Shown here: piece after piece, positions 17,332 to 26,387 of the stretch | How positions within the stretch are numbered: the stretch's first letter is position 1 | Layout: the number at the start of each line of letters is the position of its first letter | Assembly: GCA_964446945.1 (NCBI GenBank) | Contig: CAYUQO010000001.1 | Coordinates: 397,872-461,871, forward strand | DNA: 64,000 nt | Source: CAIYRG01 sp964446945 | GTDB taxonomy: Bacteria; Pseudomonadota; Alphaproteobacteria; Micropepsales; Micropepsaceae | Reading direction: 5' to 3' | Notes under the pieces: model-generated | The model's input: the letters and a program-made list of their open reading frames with translations, nothing else | The model's database searches: none | What the model was told of the DNA's origin: nothing | Translations under genes and position numbers: made by a program

Positions 17332-19620
17332 TCATCGTGCTGCCGTCGTTTGCGCAGCGCCCATCAGTTGCACGGCACGATCGAGTTTGTCCGAATAGGC
17401 CTGCAGCGCCGCTGCGGTGATCGCAACATAACGGTCGGCATCGTCCCAGCGTTCCTGCTCAATCGCTTCGCGCACAGCCGGCATGGTTTTTGCCGCGTAG
17501 CCGGTCAGCGATCCGGGTGCGTACATCAGATTCTTGTACCAGCTGCGGCCCGGCAGACCGACATCGGGCGCCAGTGTCTCCTCGGTCTCGCGGGTCATCG
17601 CGAAAAGTTCGGATCGCGTCTTCGGCGACAGGTTCGCCGCCTGTTGCGCCAATGCCGCATCATAGGCTTTTGCGCTTTTCTTCAGCCGGTCGATCGCATT
17701 TTCCAGCGGCGCAAAATTGAAATGCGGAACCGGCTTCAGCGCATCCGGCGGACCGCTGGTCTTGCCCGGATCGTCGGCGAGATGGAAGGCGTTGCTCGCC
17801 AGCATCTTCGCCTGCATATCTGCGGCATCGCGCTTTGTGTCCGCGAGCTTCTTCACCTCATTCAGGTAACCCGAAACCGTATCGGCGAAATCGCCATAGC
17901 GCTGCGGCGGCACGTCGGCATCGGCAAAGCGCAAAGCAAGAGTCCCCGCCATCTGCGCCAGAGCCCGGGAATAGCGTAACCCCGGATCCGCAATGCGGGT
18001 GTAAAACTCGAAAGTATCATAGGCGGAATGATACACGCCGCCGACGCTGCCTTCGGCGCCGAAGCCCAGATTCACCGCCGGCAATCCGAGATGCTGCAGG
18101 AACGCCGAATAGTCTGAACCCGAACCCAGCGCGCCGATCGGAATATCCTTCGCGGGATCGGCGGCAGTTTTCGCATTCTCGCGCGCTTCTTCGTTGGCGC
18201 CCGGATTGCTGCCGATGACTTCGAGTTGCGCCCGCTTGCGCGCCAAAACCGAAACCCCGGTCTCGGGATCGGTGACGTTTGCCGCAATCTCGTTGATCAC
18301 ATGCTGGACCGAGTGGCTGCCTTCCGCGCCGAGAAAGCCGCGGCTGGTCCCGTCCGTATTGATGTAGATGATGCCCTTTTGCTTCAGTTCGTCGGCATGC
18401 TGTTCGGCCCATTCGGTCGAACCCAGAAGCATCGGTTCTTCCGCGTCCCAGCTGAGATAAACCAGCGTACGTTTCGGCCGCCATCCCTGCTTGACCAGCG
18501 TCCCGATCGCCTTGGCTTCGGCAAGCAGCGCAACCTGGCCGCTCATCGGATCTTCGGCTCCGTCCACCCAACCGTCATGATGGTTGCCGCGCATCACCCA
18601 CTGATTGGGATCCGTGCTGCCCGGGATCATGGCCACGACGTCATAGATCGGTTTGAGGCCCCAGTCGGACTTGACCGCGATGTGCACTTGCGCCGCACCG
18701 CCACCGCCGACGTGGTATGTAATCGGCAATGATCCGCGCCATTGCGGCGGCACAACCCGCCCATCCAGCGCCGCAAGGAAATGCTGTGCATCGCCATAGG
18801 AAATCGGCAGCACGGGAATTTTGAGAATGACCGGCGAATCCTTGATCGCCAGTCTCTTCGCATTCTCTGTTGCACCGATGCCGGGCGTCAGCGGATCGCC
18901 GGGATATAGTGTCATGTCCGCCACGGACCCGCGCTGAAATCCCTGCGGCGGGCGCGCCGAACCCCGGGGGTAAGCGTCTTCGGCCGTGTAGCCATCGTCG
19001 CGCGGATCGGAATAGATGATGCAACCGACGGCGCCATGTTCCTGCGCCAGTTTCGGCTTCAACCCGCGCCAGCCAGCGCCATAGCGCACGATGACGATCT
19101 TCCCCTTGACCGAAACGCCGAGCCGCTCCAGCGCGTCGTAATCCTCCTTCATGCCGTAATTGACATAGACCAGAGGCGCGGTGACATCGCCGTCGCCTTG
19201 ATAGGCGACATAGGCCGGAAGCGCATTCTGCATCCGGTATGTGCTCTCATCGCCCGGGATCGGAGGTTCGGTCAGCGTCGCCTTGAAACGCGCCGGCGCA
19301 ATCAGCTCGAGCGTTTCGGAAATCGGCGTCGGATACAGCACCTGGAAAGTTTCGATACGCGCATCCCAGCCCCAGTTCTTGAACAGGCCAAGTACCATTT
19401 CCGCATTGGCGCGATCATGCGCCGAACCAACATTGTTGGGCTCGGCGGTCATGGTCTTCAGCCAGCCGATCATCTCGGCGGCGTCGATCATGCCGTCGAA
19501 CCGCCGCTCGAGATCGGACAAACCCGGTGCCGGTGTGGGTAGCGCAGCGGTCTGCGCCTGAATCGGCCCAATGCCCAGTATTGCCGTCAAAATCAGCGAA
19601 GTCGTAATCGGTTTGCGCAT
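17332..19620 (-). CDS. Exported M28-family metallopeptidase, glutamate carboxypeptidase II-like
   Basis: This is a 762-residue exopeptidase with a signal peptide (MRKPITTSLILTAILGIGPIQAQ), a protease-associated insert (residues about 150-290, with VKGKIVIVRYG) and a dinuclear zinc core. The metal and catalytic residues align with human GCPII: His347 and Asp357 in NHHDGWVDGAEDPMSG, catalytic Glu394 and ligand Glu395 in SWDAEEPMLLGSTEW, Asp about 423 in INTDGTSRG and His531 in YHSAYDTFE. The C-terminal domain resembles the transferrin-receptor-like dimerisation domain. I start at the ATG at 19620 because it opens the signal peptide; the frame extends to 19674. Its place upstream of the peptide importer suggests it trims peptides before uptake. 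Confidence 0.92.
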   Translation of the reverse strand: MRKPITTSLILTAILGIGPIQAQTAALPTPAPGLSDLERRFDGMIDAAEMIGWLKTMTAEPNNVGSAHDRANAEMVLGLFKNWGWDARIETFQVLYPTPISETLELIAPARFKATLTEPPIPGDESTYRMQNALPAYVAYQGDGDVTAPLVYVNYGMKEDYDALERLGVSVKGKIVIVRYGAGWRGLKPKLAQEHGAVGCIIYSDPRDDGYTAEDAYPRGSARPPQGFQRGSVADMTLYPGDPLTPGIGATENAKRLAIKDSPVILKIPVLPISYGDAQHFLAALDGRVVPPQWRGSLPITYHVGGGGAAQVHIAVKSDWGLKPIYDVVAMIPGSTDPNQWVMRGNHHDGWVDGAEDPMSGQVALLAEAKAIGTLVKQGWRPKRTLVYLSWDAEEPMLLGSTEWAEQHADELKQKGIIYINTDGTSRGFLGAEGSHSVQHVINEIAANVTDPETGVSVLARKRAQLEVIGSNPGANEEARENAKTAADPAKDIPIGALGSGSDYSAFLQHLGLPAVNLGFGAEGSVGGVYHSAYDTFEFYTRIADPGLRYSRALAQMAGTLALRFADADVPPQRYGDFADTVSGYLNEVKKLADTKRDAADMQAKMLASNAFHLADDPGKTSGPPDALKPVPHFNFAPLENAIDRLKKSAKAYDAALAQQAANLSPKTRSELFAMTRETEETLAPDVGLPGRSWYKNLMYAPGSLTGYAAKTMPAVREAIEQERWDDADRYVAITAAALQAYSDKLDRAVQLMGAAQTTAAR

Positions 19621-19708
19621 CGGGCATCCCCGCCAGTTCACACTGTTTAATCGCACATCGCAGCGGCAAATCAATAAAGTTGCCGCTGCATGAAGGGATC
19701 ACCCTCCG

Positions 19709-20029
19709 TTACTGCCCCGGCGCCCGATACTTCACGCCTTTCGCCAGCGCCTGATCCAGTTCCTGCGCGGTCAGCAGCTGGGTCGTCGTCGTCCGCACCA
19801 TACCGCTGGCCGATGCTGCGATTCCGAGCGCAGCCGCCGACGCGGTGTCCGGCAGATCAGCGATGGCAACAACATCGTGTTCACCCAGGCACCAATAGAT
19901 TGCGTCGAGTTTGCCACCGACCGACTGCATCGCGGTTTTGAGCGCTGCCGTCCGTCCCTCGGCGCGGTCCTTTTGAAGATTCTTCAGCCCTTCGCCCGTG
20001 TATGAGGCCTCAACCAGATATTTTGGCAT
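19709..20029 (-). CDS. GYD domain protein
   Basis: This small protein of 106 residues starts MPKYLVEASYTGEGLKNLQKD, with YWCLGEHDVVAIADLPD in the middle, the pattern of the GYD superfamily (ferredoxin-like alpha/beta barrel). The family is widespread in soil proteobacteria and has no assigned function. The start has a good GAGGATG binding site. It lies upstream of the exported peptidase gene on the same strand, about 90 bases away, and is divergent from the second DFSG-W gene. Cytoplasmic location is expected, as no signal is visible. Confidence 0.8.
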   Translation of the reverse strand: MPKYLVEASYTGEGLKNLQKDRAEGRTAALKTAMQSVGGKLDAIYWCLGEHDVVAIADLPDTASAAALGIAASASGMVRTTTTQLLTAQELDQALAKGVKYRAPGQ

Positions 20030-20159
20030 GTTTCATCCTCCGCTTGGGCGGTCCCTGCCGCCGGCAGGGATTATAGACCGGGGGGCAATGCGCGCGCCGG
20101 TTTTTTAGCGCGCAATCGCATGCAGGACGGCTTAGAGTTGCACCTTTCGGGAGAGATTC

Positions 20160-21074
20160 ATGCTTGCAGCGCTTTGCCACCGCGTGACCTTGCTCACAGG
20201 CGCGGTCGCATTGGCCGCCTCTGCAATGTCGCCGGCCCGGGCCGCCGAGCCTGCCAGTCCCGATTTTTCCGGACTGTGGGCGCGCACTTCCCTTGGCTAC
20301 GAGAAGGCGCTCAACGGCCAGGGCGGGGTCAAAAACCGCATGCTGCGCCCCAATGGCGCCAGCAATCTCAGTCAACTCGTCGGCGACTATACCGATCCGC
20401 TGCTGAAGCCGGCAGCCGCCGGGGTTCTGAAGCGATTGGGCGAAATCTCGATGCAGGGCATCGCATTTCCGCAGCCGTCAAACCAGTGCCTGCCCTATCC
20501 GCCGCCTTACATCGCCTCGAACAACCAGGAAATCCAGCTGCTGCAGGAGAAGGACCGCGTCACCATCCTGACCATGTTCGATCATCAGTTCCGCCATGTC
20601 CGGCTGAATTCCCGCCATCCCGCCAATCTCACGCCCAGCTGGTACGGCGATTCCATCGGGCACTACGAAGGCGATACGCTGGTGATCGACACCGTGGGCA
20701 TCAAAGTGACACCGCTGTCGATGCTTGACTTCTACGGCACTCCGTTCAGCAGCCGTCTGCATGTGATCGAAAAATTCCATCTCGTGGACAATGCCACCGC
20801 ACGGGCTTTCGCCGATCGCGGGGAGGCGGAAAACGGCCGTGTCGCCGGCGACAATGGCGACGGCGTGGAACTCGATCCCGGTGATCGCGGCCCGGGGCTG
20901 CAACTGGAAATCACAGTCGAGGATCCGGAGATGTTCACCCGCCCATGGATGGGGACCATCACCTATCGCCGCCCGGCCGCCGCGTGGGCGGAAATGGTCT
21001 GTGCCGAAAACACCCACGAATATTATGCCGGCAAAGACACGGCGATTCCGGTCGCATTGAAACCCGACTTCTGA
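20160..21074 (+). CDS. Secreted protein of unknown function, 'DFSG-W' family, copy 2
   Basis: This is a paralogue of the protein at 5979-6848. It has a signal peptide (residues 1-29, ending ARAAE), then SPDFSGLWARTSLGYEKAL, PQPSNQCLPYPPPYIASNN, RHVRLNSRHPANL, YGDSIGHYEGDTLVIDTVGI, RLHVIEKFHLVDN and a final block TYRRPAAAWAEMVCAENTHEY. The same ordered blocks, including a conserved Cys in the PSNQC segment and another in the VCAxN segment that could pair in a periplasmic disulfide, occur in copy 1. GGGAGAG precedes the ATG. The function is unknown; here the neighbours differ from those of copy 1. Confidence 0.82.
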   Translation: MLAALCHRVTLLTGAVALAASAMSPARAAEPASPDFSGLWARTSLGYEKALNGQGGVKNRMLRPNGASNLSQLVGDYTDPLLKPAAAGVLKRLGEISMQGIAFPQPSNQCLPYPPPYIASNNQEIQLLQEKDRVTILTMFDHQFRHVRLNSRHPANLTPSWYGDSIGHYEGDTLVIDTVGIKVTPLSMLDFYGTPFSSRLHVIEKFHLVDNATARAFADRGEAENGRVAGDNGDGVELDPGDRGPGLQLEITVEDPEMFTRPWMGTITYRRPAAAWAEMVCAENTHEYYAGKDTAIPVALKPDF

Positions 21075-21081
21075 TCGTTAA

Positions 21082-21126
21082 AGCGCAATCTGTCGGCGAA
21101 CCGCTCACACTTCGCCGGATTGCGCT
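21082..21126. terminator. Two-part hairpin between convergent genes, likely bidirectional terminator
   Basis: AGCGCAATC pairs with GATTGCGCT and inside it CGGCGAA pairs with TTCGCCG. It fills most of the gap between the DFSG-W stop and the histidine kinase stop. There is no T tract, so termination is inferred from the stem length and convergent position. Confidence 0.5.
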
Positions 21127-23049
21127 CTAGGCCAACGCCTCCGCCGGCGCCCGGTTGAGCGCCTCGTGGACGGCCTGCCGCAGCTGTGGTGCAAAGACAG
21201 GTTTCTGCAAAGCTGCAAAAGCGCCGAATTGTTCAGCAATCCGCAGCCATTCCGTCCAGTCGTCAACCCCCGACATCGCAATCACCGGGATGTCCGGCCA
21301 CTCTGTGTGCAACACCCTTAGCAATTCGGTGCCATCCATCTCGGGCATCAGCATGTCGGTGACCACAACATCGATCGGGTTCGTCTGGATGCATTTCAGT
21401 GCCTCGATTCCATGTGAGGCGGTCAATGCATGGTAGCCTTCGCGTGACAGCATGCGTGCGACCAGGACGCGCTGATTCTCGTCATCATCGACCACCAGAA
21501 TCGTCGGATTTCCCGTTCCATTGACGCGACGGCCGCCGGTCGCCGCCGGCGGGTCCTGTTCAGGCGGCACGCCGCGCACACCGTCGTCTTTCACCAGCCG
21601 CTCCGGTGGAAATGTCACCCGTGCGGTTGTGCTCCGGCCCGGCTCGCTGTCCAGCTCGAAGCTGCCGCCATGACGCTGCATCATCGCCTGAACCAGCGGC
21701 AGCCCAAGGCCGGTGCCTTCCTGTGCATGGCGTGCCGTACCGCCCACCTGGACGAAGGGCTGAAGCACCTTTTTCAAATCCTCCCGGGCAATTCCGATGC
21801 CGGTATCCTTCACCGTCACGGACAGCCCGGACCTCCAGTCGCAGACGGCGTGGATACGGATCTTACCGCCCGGTGGGGTGAATTTCACCGCATTGTGGAT
21901 CAGGTTCAGGAACACCTGCTTCGTCCGCCGGCGGTCGGCGCGCAGCCGCATTGTCCGGGGCGGCAACTCCACATCCAGCATCAGCCCGCTTTCGCTGATC
22001 CGCGGGCGCAGCATCATGGCCGCCTCATTGATCGATTCCCGCCAGTCAAACACTTCTTCGAACAGCTCGAAGGTTCCGGATTCAGCCTTCGCCACGTCGA
22101 GAATGTCGTTGATGATTGCGAGCAGATGCGAACCGCTGTCGTGAATGTCCTTGGCATATCCGCGATAACGCTCATGACCGATCGGGCCGAACGCCTCGCT
22201 TGACATCATCTCCGAGAACCCGATCACGGCATTCAATGGCGTCCTGAGTTCGTGGCTCATGGAGGCGAGGAAATCGGTCTTTGCGCGGCTTGCCGCTTCC
22301 GCGGCGTCCTTAGCCTCGCCAAGTGCGCGTTCGGTGGCGAGATGGCGCTCAACTTCGTGCTGGAGATGCGATTTTGATGCGATCTCGCGCGCAAAGTGGA
22401 CCGCGAGCGCCGTACCGGCGCAGAACAGCAAGAGCACATTGATGCTGGCGAGGGCTCGGGGGGGGAACTGTACCGCTGCTTCGGCAAATCGGCCGATGGC
22501 CAGGAACACACCGAACTCGGCGGCAAGGGCGCCAAGCGTGAGCCAGCACAACAGCGGCGCCTCACCGAGATAGAGGAAGGTGAACAGCGGCGTGACCACG
22601 ATCCACGGCAGGAAGGGCGAATTGACGCCCCCGTGCGACCACGAAACGAAAAACACGAGCAAGGCGAGATTCTGCACCGACAGCATGGCCAGGGGCTTCA
22701 GCCGGCCGGTCAGCCGCAGCGCCGGCGGGAGAGCCCAGAACACGCCCAGGCAGATCATCTGCACAAGGATATTTGGGCCGGACACAGGATTGACGCGGTA
22801 TAACAAGACAAGAATCGCAAAGCCGAAGATGGGGCCAACCGCGTGACCGGCCACGAACATGCGGCCCATGCGGCGGGCATCGTCGTCGGCTAACATGCTC
22901 GACGGGAGGAAAAAATCCTGCCACTGGCCGGCAAATGCACCCAGGGGAGCGCTTGCCGCTTTCGCCGGGGATGCTGTCTGATGTTGTACGAACGCCATTG
23001 CCGGAACCAGCTGCTTCCGCATCCCCCGCTGCGCGATCAAAGTTCCCAT
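21127..23049 (-). CDS. Membrane hybrid histidine kinase with C-terminal receiver
   Basis: The 640-residue product has about six hydrophobic segments in residues 65-225 (GPIFGFAILVLLY to VLLLFCAGTALAVHF) acting as an unrecognised membrane sensor, a short coiled coil, then the kinase core: FLASMSHELRTPLNAVIGFS with phospho-acceptor His266, N-box NLIHNAVKF, G1 VKDTGIGIA and G2 GTGLGLPLV. A C-terminal receiver (residues about 515-630) has VVVTDMLMPEMDG with Asp565 and the LQKP lysine. This implies a His-to-Asp relay whose output lies elsewhere; no partner phosphotransferase is adjacent. The input signal cannot be inferred. The first ATG is used; GTG/ATG alternatives exist nearby. Confidence 0.9.
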   Translation of the reverse strand: MGTLIAQRGMRKQLVPAMAFVQHQTASPAKAASAPLGAFAGQWQDFFLPSSMLADDDARRMGRMFVAGHAVGPIFGFAILVLLYRVNPVSGPNILVQMICLGVFWALPPALRLTGRLKPLAMLSVQNLALLVFFVSWSHGGVNSPFLPWIVVTPLFTFLYLGEAPLLCWLTLGALAAEFGVFLAIGRFAEAAVQFPPRALASINVLLLFCAGTALAVHFAREIASKSHLQHEVERHLATERALGEAKDAAEAASRAKTDFLASMSHELRTPLNAVIGFSEMMSSEAFGPIGHERYRGYAKDIHDSGSHLLAIINDILDVAKAESGTFELFEEVFDWRESINEAAMMLRPRISESGLMLDVELPPRTMRLRADRRRTKQVFLNLIHNAVKFTPPGGKIRIHAVCDWRSGLSVTVKDTGIGIAREDLKKVLQPFVQVGGTARHAQEGTGLGLPLVQAMMQRHGGSFELDSEPGRSTTARVTFPPERLVKDDGVRGVPPEQDPPAATGGRRVNGTGNPTILVVDDDENQRVLVARMLSREGYHALTASHGIEALKCIQTNPIDVVVTDMLMPEMDGTELLRVLHTEWPDIPVIAMSGVDDWTEWLRIAEQFGAFAALQKPVFAPQLRQAVHEALNRAPAEALA

Positions 23050-23154
23050 TAAAGGGTAGCTTTTGGCTTAACCGGTGGCAGTAGATTTGCTTAAGTTTGG
23101 CGCTAACAAAATTGCGCCGGGATTTACCTAAAAAAACTGAACAGGATCAATGCT

Positions 23155-23919
23155 ATGCATCGGCTCGATGGAAAGGCAGCGCTGATTACAGGCGGCAGCA
23201 GCGGAATCGGACTCGCCAGTGCAAAAGCATTCGTATCCGAAGGCGCCCACGTTGCGATCACCGGCCGCAACGCGGAATCTCTGGAATCTGCTGCGCGCGA
23301 CATCGGAGGCGGGACGCTCGCGGCTGCATGCGATGTGGCGAATCTCAAGCAGATCGAGGCTTTGGCGCGCCGGCTGTCAGAGGAGTTCGGCGCTCTCGAC
23401 ATCATCTTCGCCAATGCCGGGTTGTTCACCAATGCGCCGATCGGCAATATCACCGAGGCCGAATTCGATGAGACATTCGACGTCAATGTGAAGGGCGTAT
23501 TCTTCACGGTACAGACGATGTTGCCCTTGCTGCGCCGCGGCGCGTCGATCATCCTCAATTCGTCCATCGCCTGGCGCATGGGCCGGCCGGGCATTTCGCT
23601 CTACGCTGCCAGCAAAGCCGCAGTGCGTGCATTTGCGCGCAATTTCTCGGCCGATCTCGCGCCGCGCGGCATTCGGGTCAATGTCATCAGCCCGGGGCCG
23701 GTGGACACGCCGATCTGGGAACGCGGCCGTGACGCGCAAACTGCCGCGACGATAAAGGGCAAAATCGCCGCCGGTGTGCCGATGGGCCGGATCGGCAGCT
23801 CCGAAGAAATCGCCGACGCGGTGGTGTTCCTCGCCTCCGACGAGTCCGCCTATATGATGGGCGCCGAAATCATTCTCGATGGCGGCACCAGCGAAGTCCC
23901 AGGCGCCAAATCACTTTGA
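23155..23919 (+). CDS. SDR family NAD(P)-dependent oxidoreductase
   Basis: This is a classical short-chain dehydrogenase of 254 residues. The cofactor motif is ITGGSSGIGLASAKAF, followed by AITGRN (Arg after the second strand suggests NADP preference), NAGLFTNAP, the catalytic Ser in ILNSSIAWRMG and YAASKAAVRAFARN with the Tyr and Lys. The C-terminal EIILDGGTSEV is also family-typical. AGGA precedes the ATG at suitable spacing. It stands alone, divergent from the histidine kinase and convergent with the MFS transporter gene; a family B repeat follows its stop. The substrate is unknown. Confidence 0.93.
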   Translation: MHRLDGKAALITGGSSGIGLASAKAFVSEGAHVAITGRNAESLESAARDIGGGTLAAACDVANLKQIEALARRLSEEFGALDIIFANAGLFTNAPIGNITEAEFDETFDVNVKGVFFTVQTMLPLLRRGASIILNSSIAWRMGRPGISLYAASKAAVRAFARNFSADLAPRGIRVNVISPGPVDTPIWERGRDAQTAATIKGKIAAGVPMGRIGSSEEIADAVVFLASDESAYMMGAEIILDGGTSEVPGAKSL

Positions 23920-23926
23920 CCCCGCA

Positions 23927-23988
23927 TGTCATGGCCGGGCTTGACCCGGCCACCCAGCCGCGCCGCGTCTGCGGCGCGAAAAAGATGA
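23927..23988. repeat. Hairpin repeat, family B, extending into the end of the MFS gene
   Basis: It reads TGTCATGGCCGGGC, TTGACCCGGCCACCCAGCC and GCGCCGCGTCTGCGGCGCG. Read on the minus strand it encodes the last about 20 residues of the transporter (RRRRGAAGWPGQARP), so the repeat has probably replaced or extended the original C-terminus. Confidence 0.8.
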
Positions 23989-25326
23989 TGATGCGTTCTG
24001 GCCGGGACTTGTTGCTCGCCGCACATTCACAACTCTTTCCAACACCACACACGCCACACCCGAACACAGCACGGGCAGCGCTGAAATGATGAAAATCGTA
24101 CCGAGAGGGACGTCGAGCCAGATCAGCAAGCCCGCCAGCATCGGTCCCACTATGGCGCCAATGCGTCCCATCCCGAATGCTGCTCCGGTCGCCGTCGAGC
24201 GGATCGCCGGGGGATAGATGATGCAGGGAAGCGCGCTGATGCCGACATCGCCGCCCAGCACCAGAATGCCGGAGGTCAGCGCCAACCCCATGGCCAAAGC
24301 GGTATTCCATGGCGCTGCCCATCCGATCGCGGCCACCGGGAGCGCCGCGGCGAACATGGCGACCGCCGTGACCGGGATGCCGCGGCGATCGATCAGATAG
24401 CCAAACACGAAAGAAAATCCCGCGCCGGCCTGAAACACTGCCTGGGTGCGCGCGGCATCGGCAAAGCCAACCACCGGAGTCAAAAGCGTGGTCAGCCATT
24501 GCGACAGGAAAAAATGCGTGGCGAATGCAAAGCCCAGTGCAAACCATAGCGACAATGTCATTGCGCTGCGGCGGTCGGCGAACAATTCCCTCAACGGCGC
24601 GCCGGATGCGGCGTCCGCGGTGATCGTGAATCCGGTGTCGCGCGGAATTTTAATGCCCGGCAACAGGCGCTGCACGTAACGCGAAATTCGCGCGTCGGCC
24701 GGACGCCGAAGCGCCAGAAATTTCAGCGACTCGGGCAGTCCCCACAGCAGCGCGGCGGCAATCGCGATGCCTGCGCAACCGCCGAGGTAGAACACGGCCC
24801 GCCAGCCGAATGCGGGAATGATCGATGCGGCCAACCATCCGCCCCCGGAGGATCCGGCCGTATAACCGAGAAACAGGAGCGTGGCGCACCACGCGCGCCG
24901 GTCGCGTCTGGCGTAATCGCAGGCGAGCGTGATCGCCATCGGCATGCCGCCGCCGACGCCGAATGATGCTCCAACCCGCAACAGCGTCAGGGATGTGAGA
25001 TCACCTGCGAGCGGAATTGCCAGGGTGAATGCGCCAAACACCGCAACCGCGGCGATCGTCGCCGGCCGCCGGCCATAACGGTCGGCCAGCGCGGAGAAAA
25101 CCACGGCGCCGATGATGGCGCCGCCGACGCTGAAGTTGAAAACCGGCGTCATCAGCGCGCGGTTGATGCCCCATTCGGCAATGATCGCCGGAGCAGCGTA
25201 GTTGATGGCCTGGTTGTCGAACCCGTCGGCCAGCATGACCAGGCAACAGAGCAGGAAGACCGTGGTGGAGAACCGGCTGCGCGTCTGCGTCTCGAGCAGT
25301 TCCTCGATATCCAGAGGTGGCTGCAA
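23929..25326 (-). CDS. MFS transporter, aromatic acid/H+ symporter-like (AAHS)
   Basis: This is a twelve-helix carrier of 465 residues. The N-terminus LDIEELLETQTRSRF and the block CLVMLADGFDNQAINYAAPAI, with the acidic residue and DGFD in helix 1, are typical of AAHS carriers for aromatic acids; LADRYGRRPATIAAV is the loop 2-3 MFS motif. It starts at a TTG six bases after the cyclase stop, so the two form an operon in which the carrier may import the substrate of the cyclase. The last about 20 residues are encoded by a family B repeat and are basic, unlike the family end. Confidence 0.85.
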   Translation of the reverse strand: MQPPLDIEELLETQTRSRFSTTVFLLCCLVMLADGFDNQAINYAAPAIIAEWGINRALMTPVFNFSVGGAIIGAVVFSALADRYGRRPATIAAVAVFGAFTLAIPLAGDLTSLTLLRVGASFGVGGGMPMAITLACDYARRDRRAWCATLLFLGYTAGSSGGGWLAASIIPAFGWRAVFYLGGCAGIAIAAALLWGLPESLKFLALRRPADARISRYVQRLLPGIKIPRDTGFTITADAASGAPLRELFADRRSAMTLSLWFALGFAFATHFFLSQWLTTLLTPVVGFADAARTQAVFQAGAGFSFVFGYLIDRRGIPVTAVAMFAAALPVAAIGWAAPWNTALAMGLALTSGILVLGGDVGISALPCIIYPPAIRSTATGAAFGMGRIGAIVGPMLAGLLIWLDVPLGTIFIISALPVLCSGVACVVLERVVNVRRATSPGQNASSSFSRRRRGAAGWPGQARP

Positions 25327-25332
25327 ACGGTT

Positions 25333-26073
25333 TTAGCTTTCGACCACGATCGCGCGCACGGGCGACGCCTCGACATTTTTCATCTTCAGCGGCAGCGCAA
25401 TCAAAAGTACGCGCGGCTCTGCGATCGCCTCGAGGTTCGTCAGGTAAGGCATGGTCAGAATGGAGCGCTGGAGCAATTTGCGCGTGGTGCAATTGTCCCG
25501 GTCCTGAACCGGTTCATTGGCGTGGTAAAAATCGAATCCCACAAGCGACACGTGACGCGCCGCGCACCACGCGATCGCTTCATCGCCCAGCCAGGGCGCG
25601 CGCGCCATCCACTCCGGCGAACCGTCATAAGTTTCGTTGATGTCGGTACGGAGCAGCAACCGGTCGCCGGGTTGCACCAACGCACCCGCGGCGGCTTCCA
25701 GATCATCTGCCGTGATCGCCTGTTTCGCACCGCGATGGCGCACATCCGCCACCACCGCCGGGCCCACAAAGCGCTCCAGCGGCATTTCGTGCATGTCGGC
25801 GCCGCCTTCGATCATGTGCGACGGCGCGTCGATATGGCTGCCGGCATGCAACCGCATATGCACGCCGCGCACGCGCTGTCCCAGACCACCGTCGGCGTAA
25901 TCCTTGATCATTTCGGTCTCGAACTGCATGTCTTTCCTGAACCCGGCATAGGTCCGCATACGGAATTTGGCGGGATCCAGTTCGAGGCTGATATCGACAA
26001 TGCGCGCCGCGCTCGCCAGCAACAGCGCGATATCTGCGCCCGCGGTGAGATGCATGCCCGGCATTTCATTCAT
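25333..26073 (-). CDS. Cyclase family protein (KynB-like metal-dependent hydrolase)
   Basis: The 246-residue protein has the metal-binding signature of the cyclase/N-formylkynurenine-formamidase family, seen as MRLHAGSHIDAPSHM, with ISLELDP at the start and VGFDFYHAN later. Family members hydrolyse amides or lactones with zinc or manganese. I start at the ATG at 26073, which has GGAG upstream at normal spacing; a TTG at 26088 is the upstream alternative. It precedes the AAHS-type transporter by 6 bases, suggesting catabolism of an aromatic or amide compound. Whether it is a true kynurenine formamidase cannot be decided, and no kynureninase is nearby. Confidence 0.85.
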   Translation of the reverse strand: MNEMPGMHLTAGADIALLLASAARIVDISLELDPAKFRMRTYAGFRKDMQFETEMIKDYADGGLGQRVRGVHMRLHAGSHIDAPSHMIEGGADMHEMPLERFVGPAVVADVRHRGAKQAITADDLEAAAGALVQPGDRLLLRTDINETYDGSPEWMARAPWLGDEAIAWCAARHVSLVGFDFYHANEPVQDRDNCTTRKLLQRSILTMPYLTNLEAIAEPRVLLIALPLKMKNVEASPVRAIVVES

Positions 26074-26195
26074 CGGCGGGAACTCCAACGAATGGCCAAG
26101 CAGACGCTAAAAGCCGAACTCAAGTCAATGTTATGGCTGTGGTGCGGGCCCATTCTCTCTGCTAGGTTGCGCTCGACCGGCGAAAGAGGTGGGGC

Positions 26196-26387
26196 ATGGT
26201 CTCGGCAAACGATTCACGCGTCGATGAGTATCGGCGCGAAGCGGTGGCGGCGCGCATTCGCGCGGCCAGCGATCCCGTCAATCGAAGGGAATTCCTGCAG
26301 GTGGCGGAGAACTGGGAGGCGCTTGCCCGCGAAGTCGAACGCCTCGACGGAGTCTCCCATCAGGGAAATGAGGCCGCCCGCCTTTAA
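26196..26387 (+). CDS. Small helical protein, 63 residues, unknown function
   Basis: The start ATG is preceded by a strong AAGAGGTGGGG binding site, which is the main reason for calling it. The sequence VDEYRREAVAARIRAASDPV followed by REFLQVAENWEALAREVER has the amphipathic helical pattern (residue type, then LAENWxxLAREVE) of small proteins very common in Rhizobiales-type genomes, which have no known function. There is no signal peptide. It is divergent from the cyclase-transporter operon and stands alone before a long non-coding stretch. Confidence 0.7.
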   Translation: MVSANDSRVDEYRREAVAARIRAASDPVNRREFLQVAENWEALAREVERLDGVSHQGNEAARL

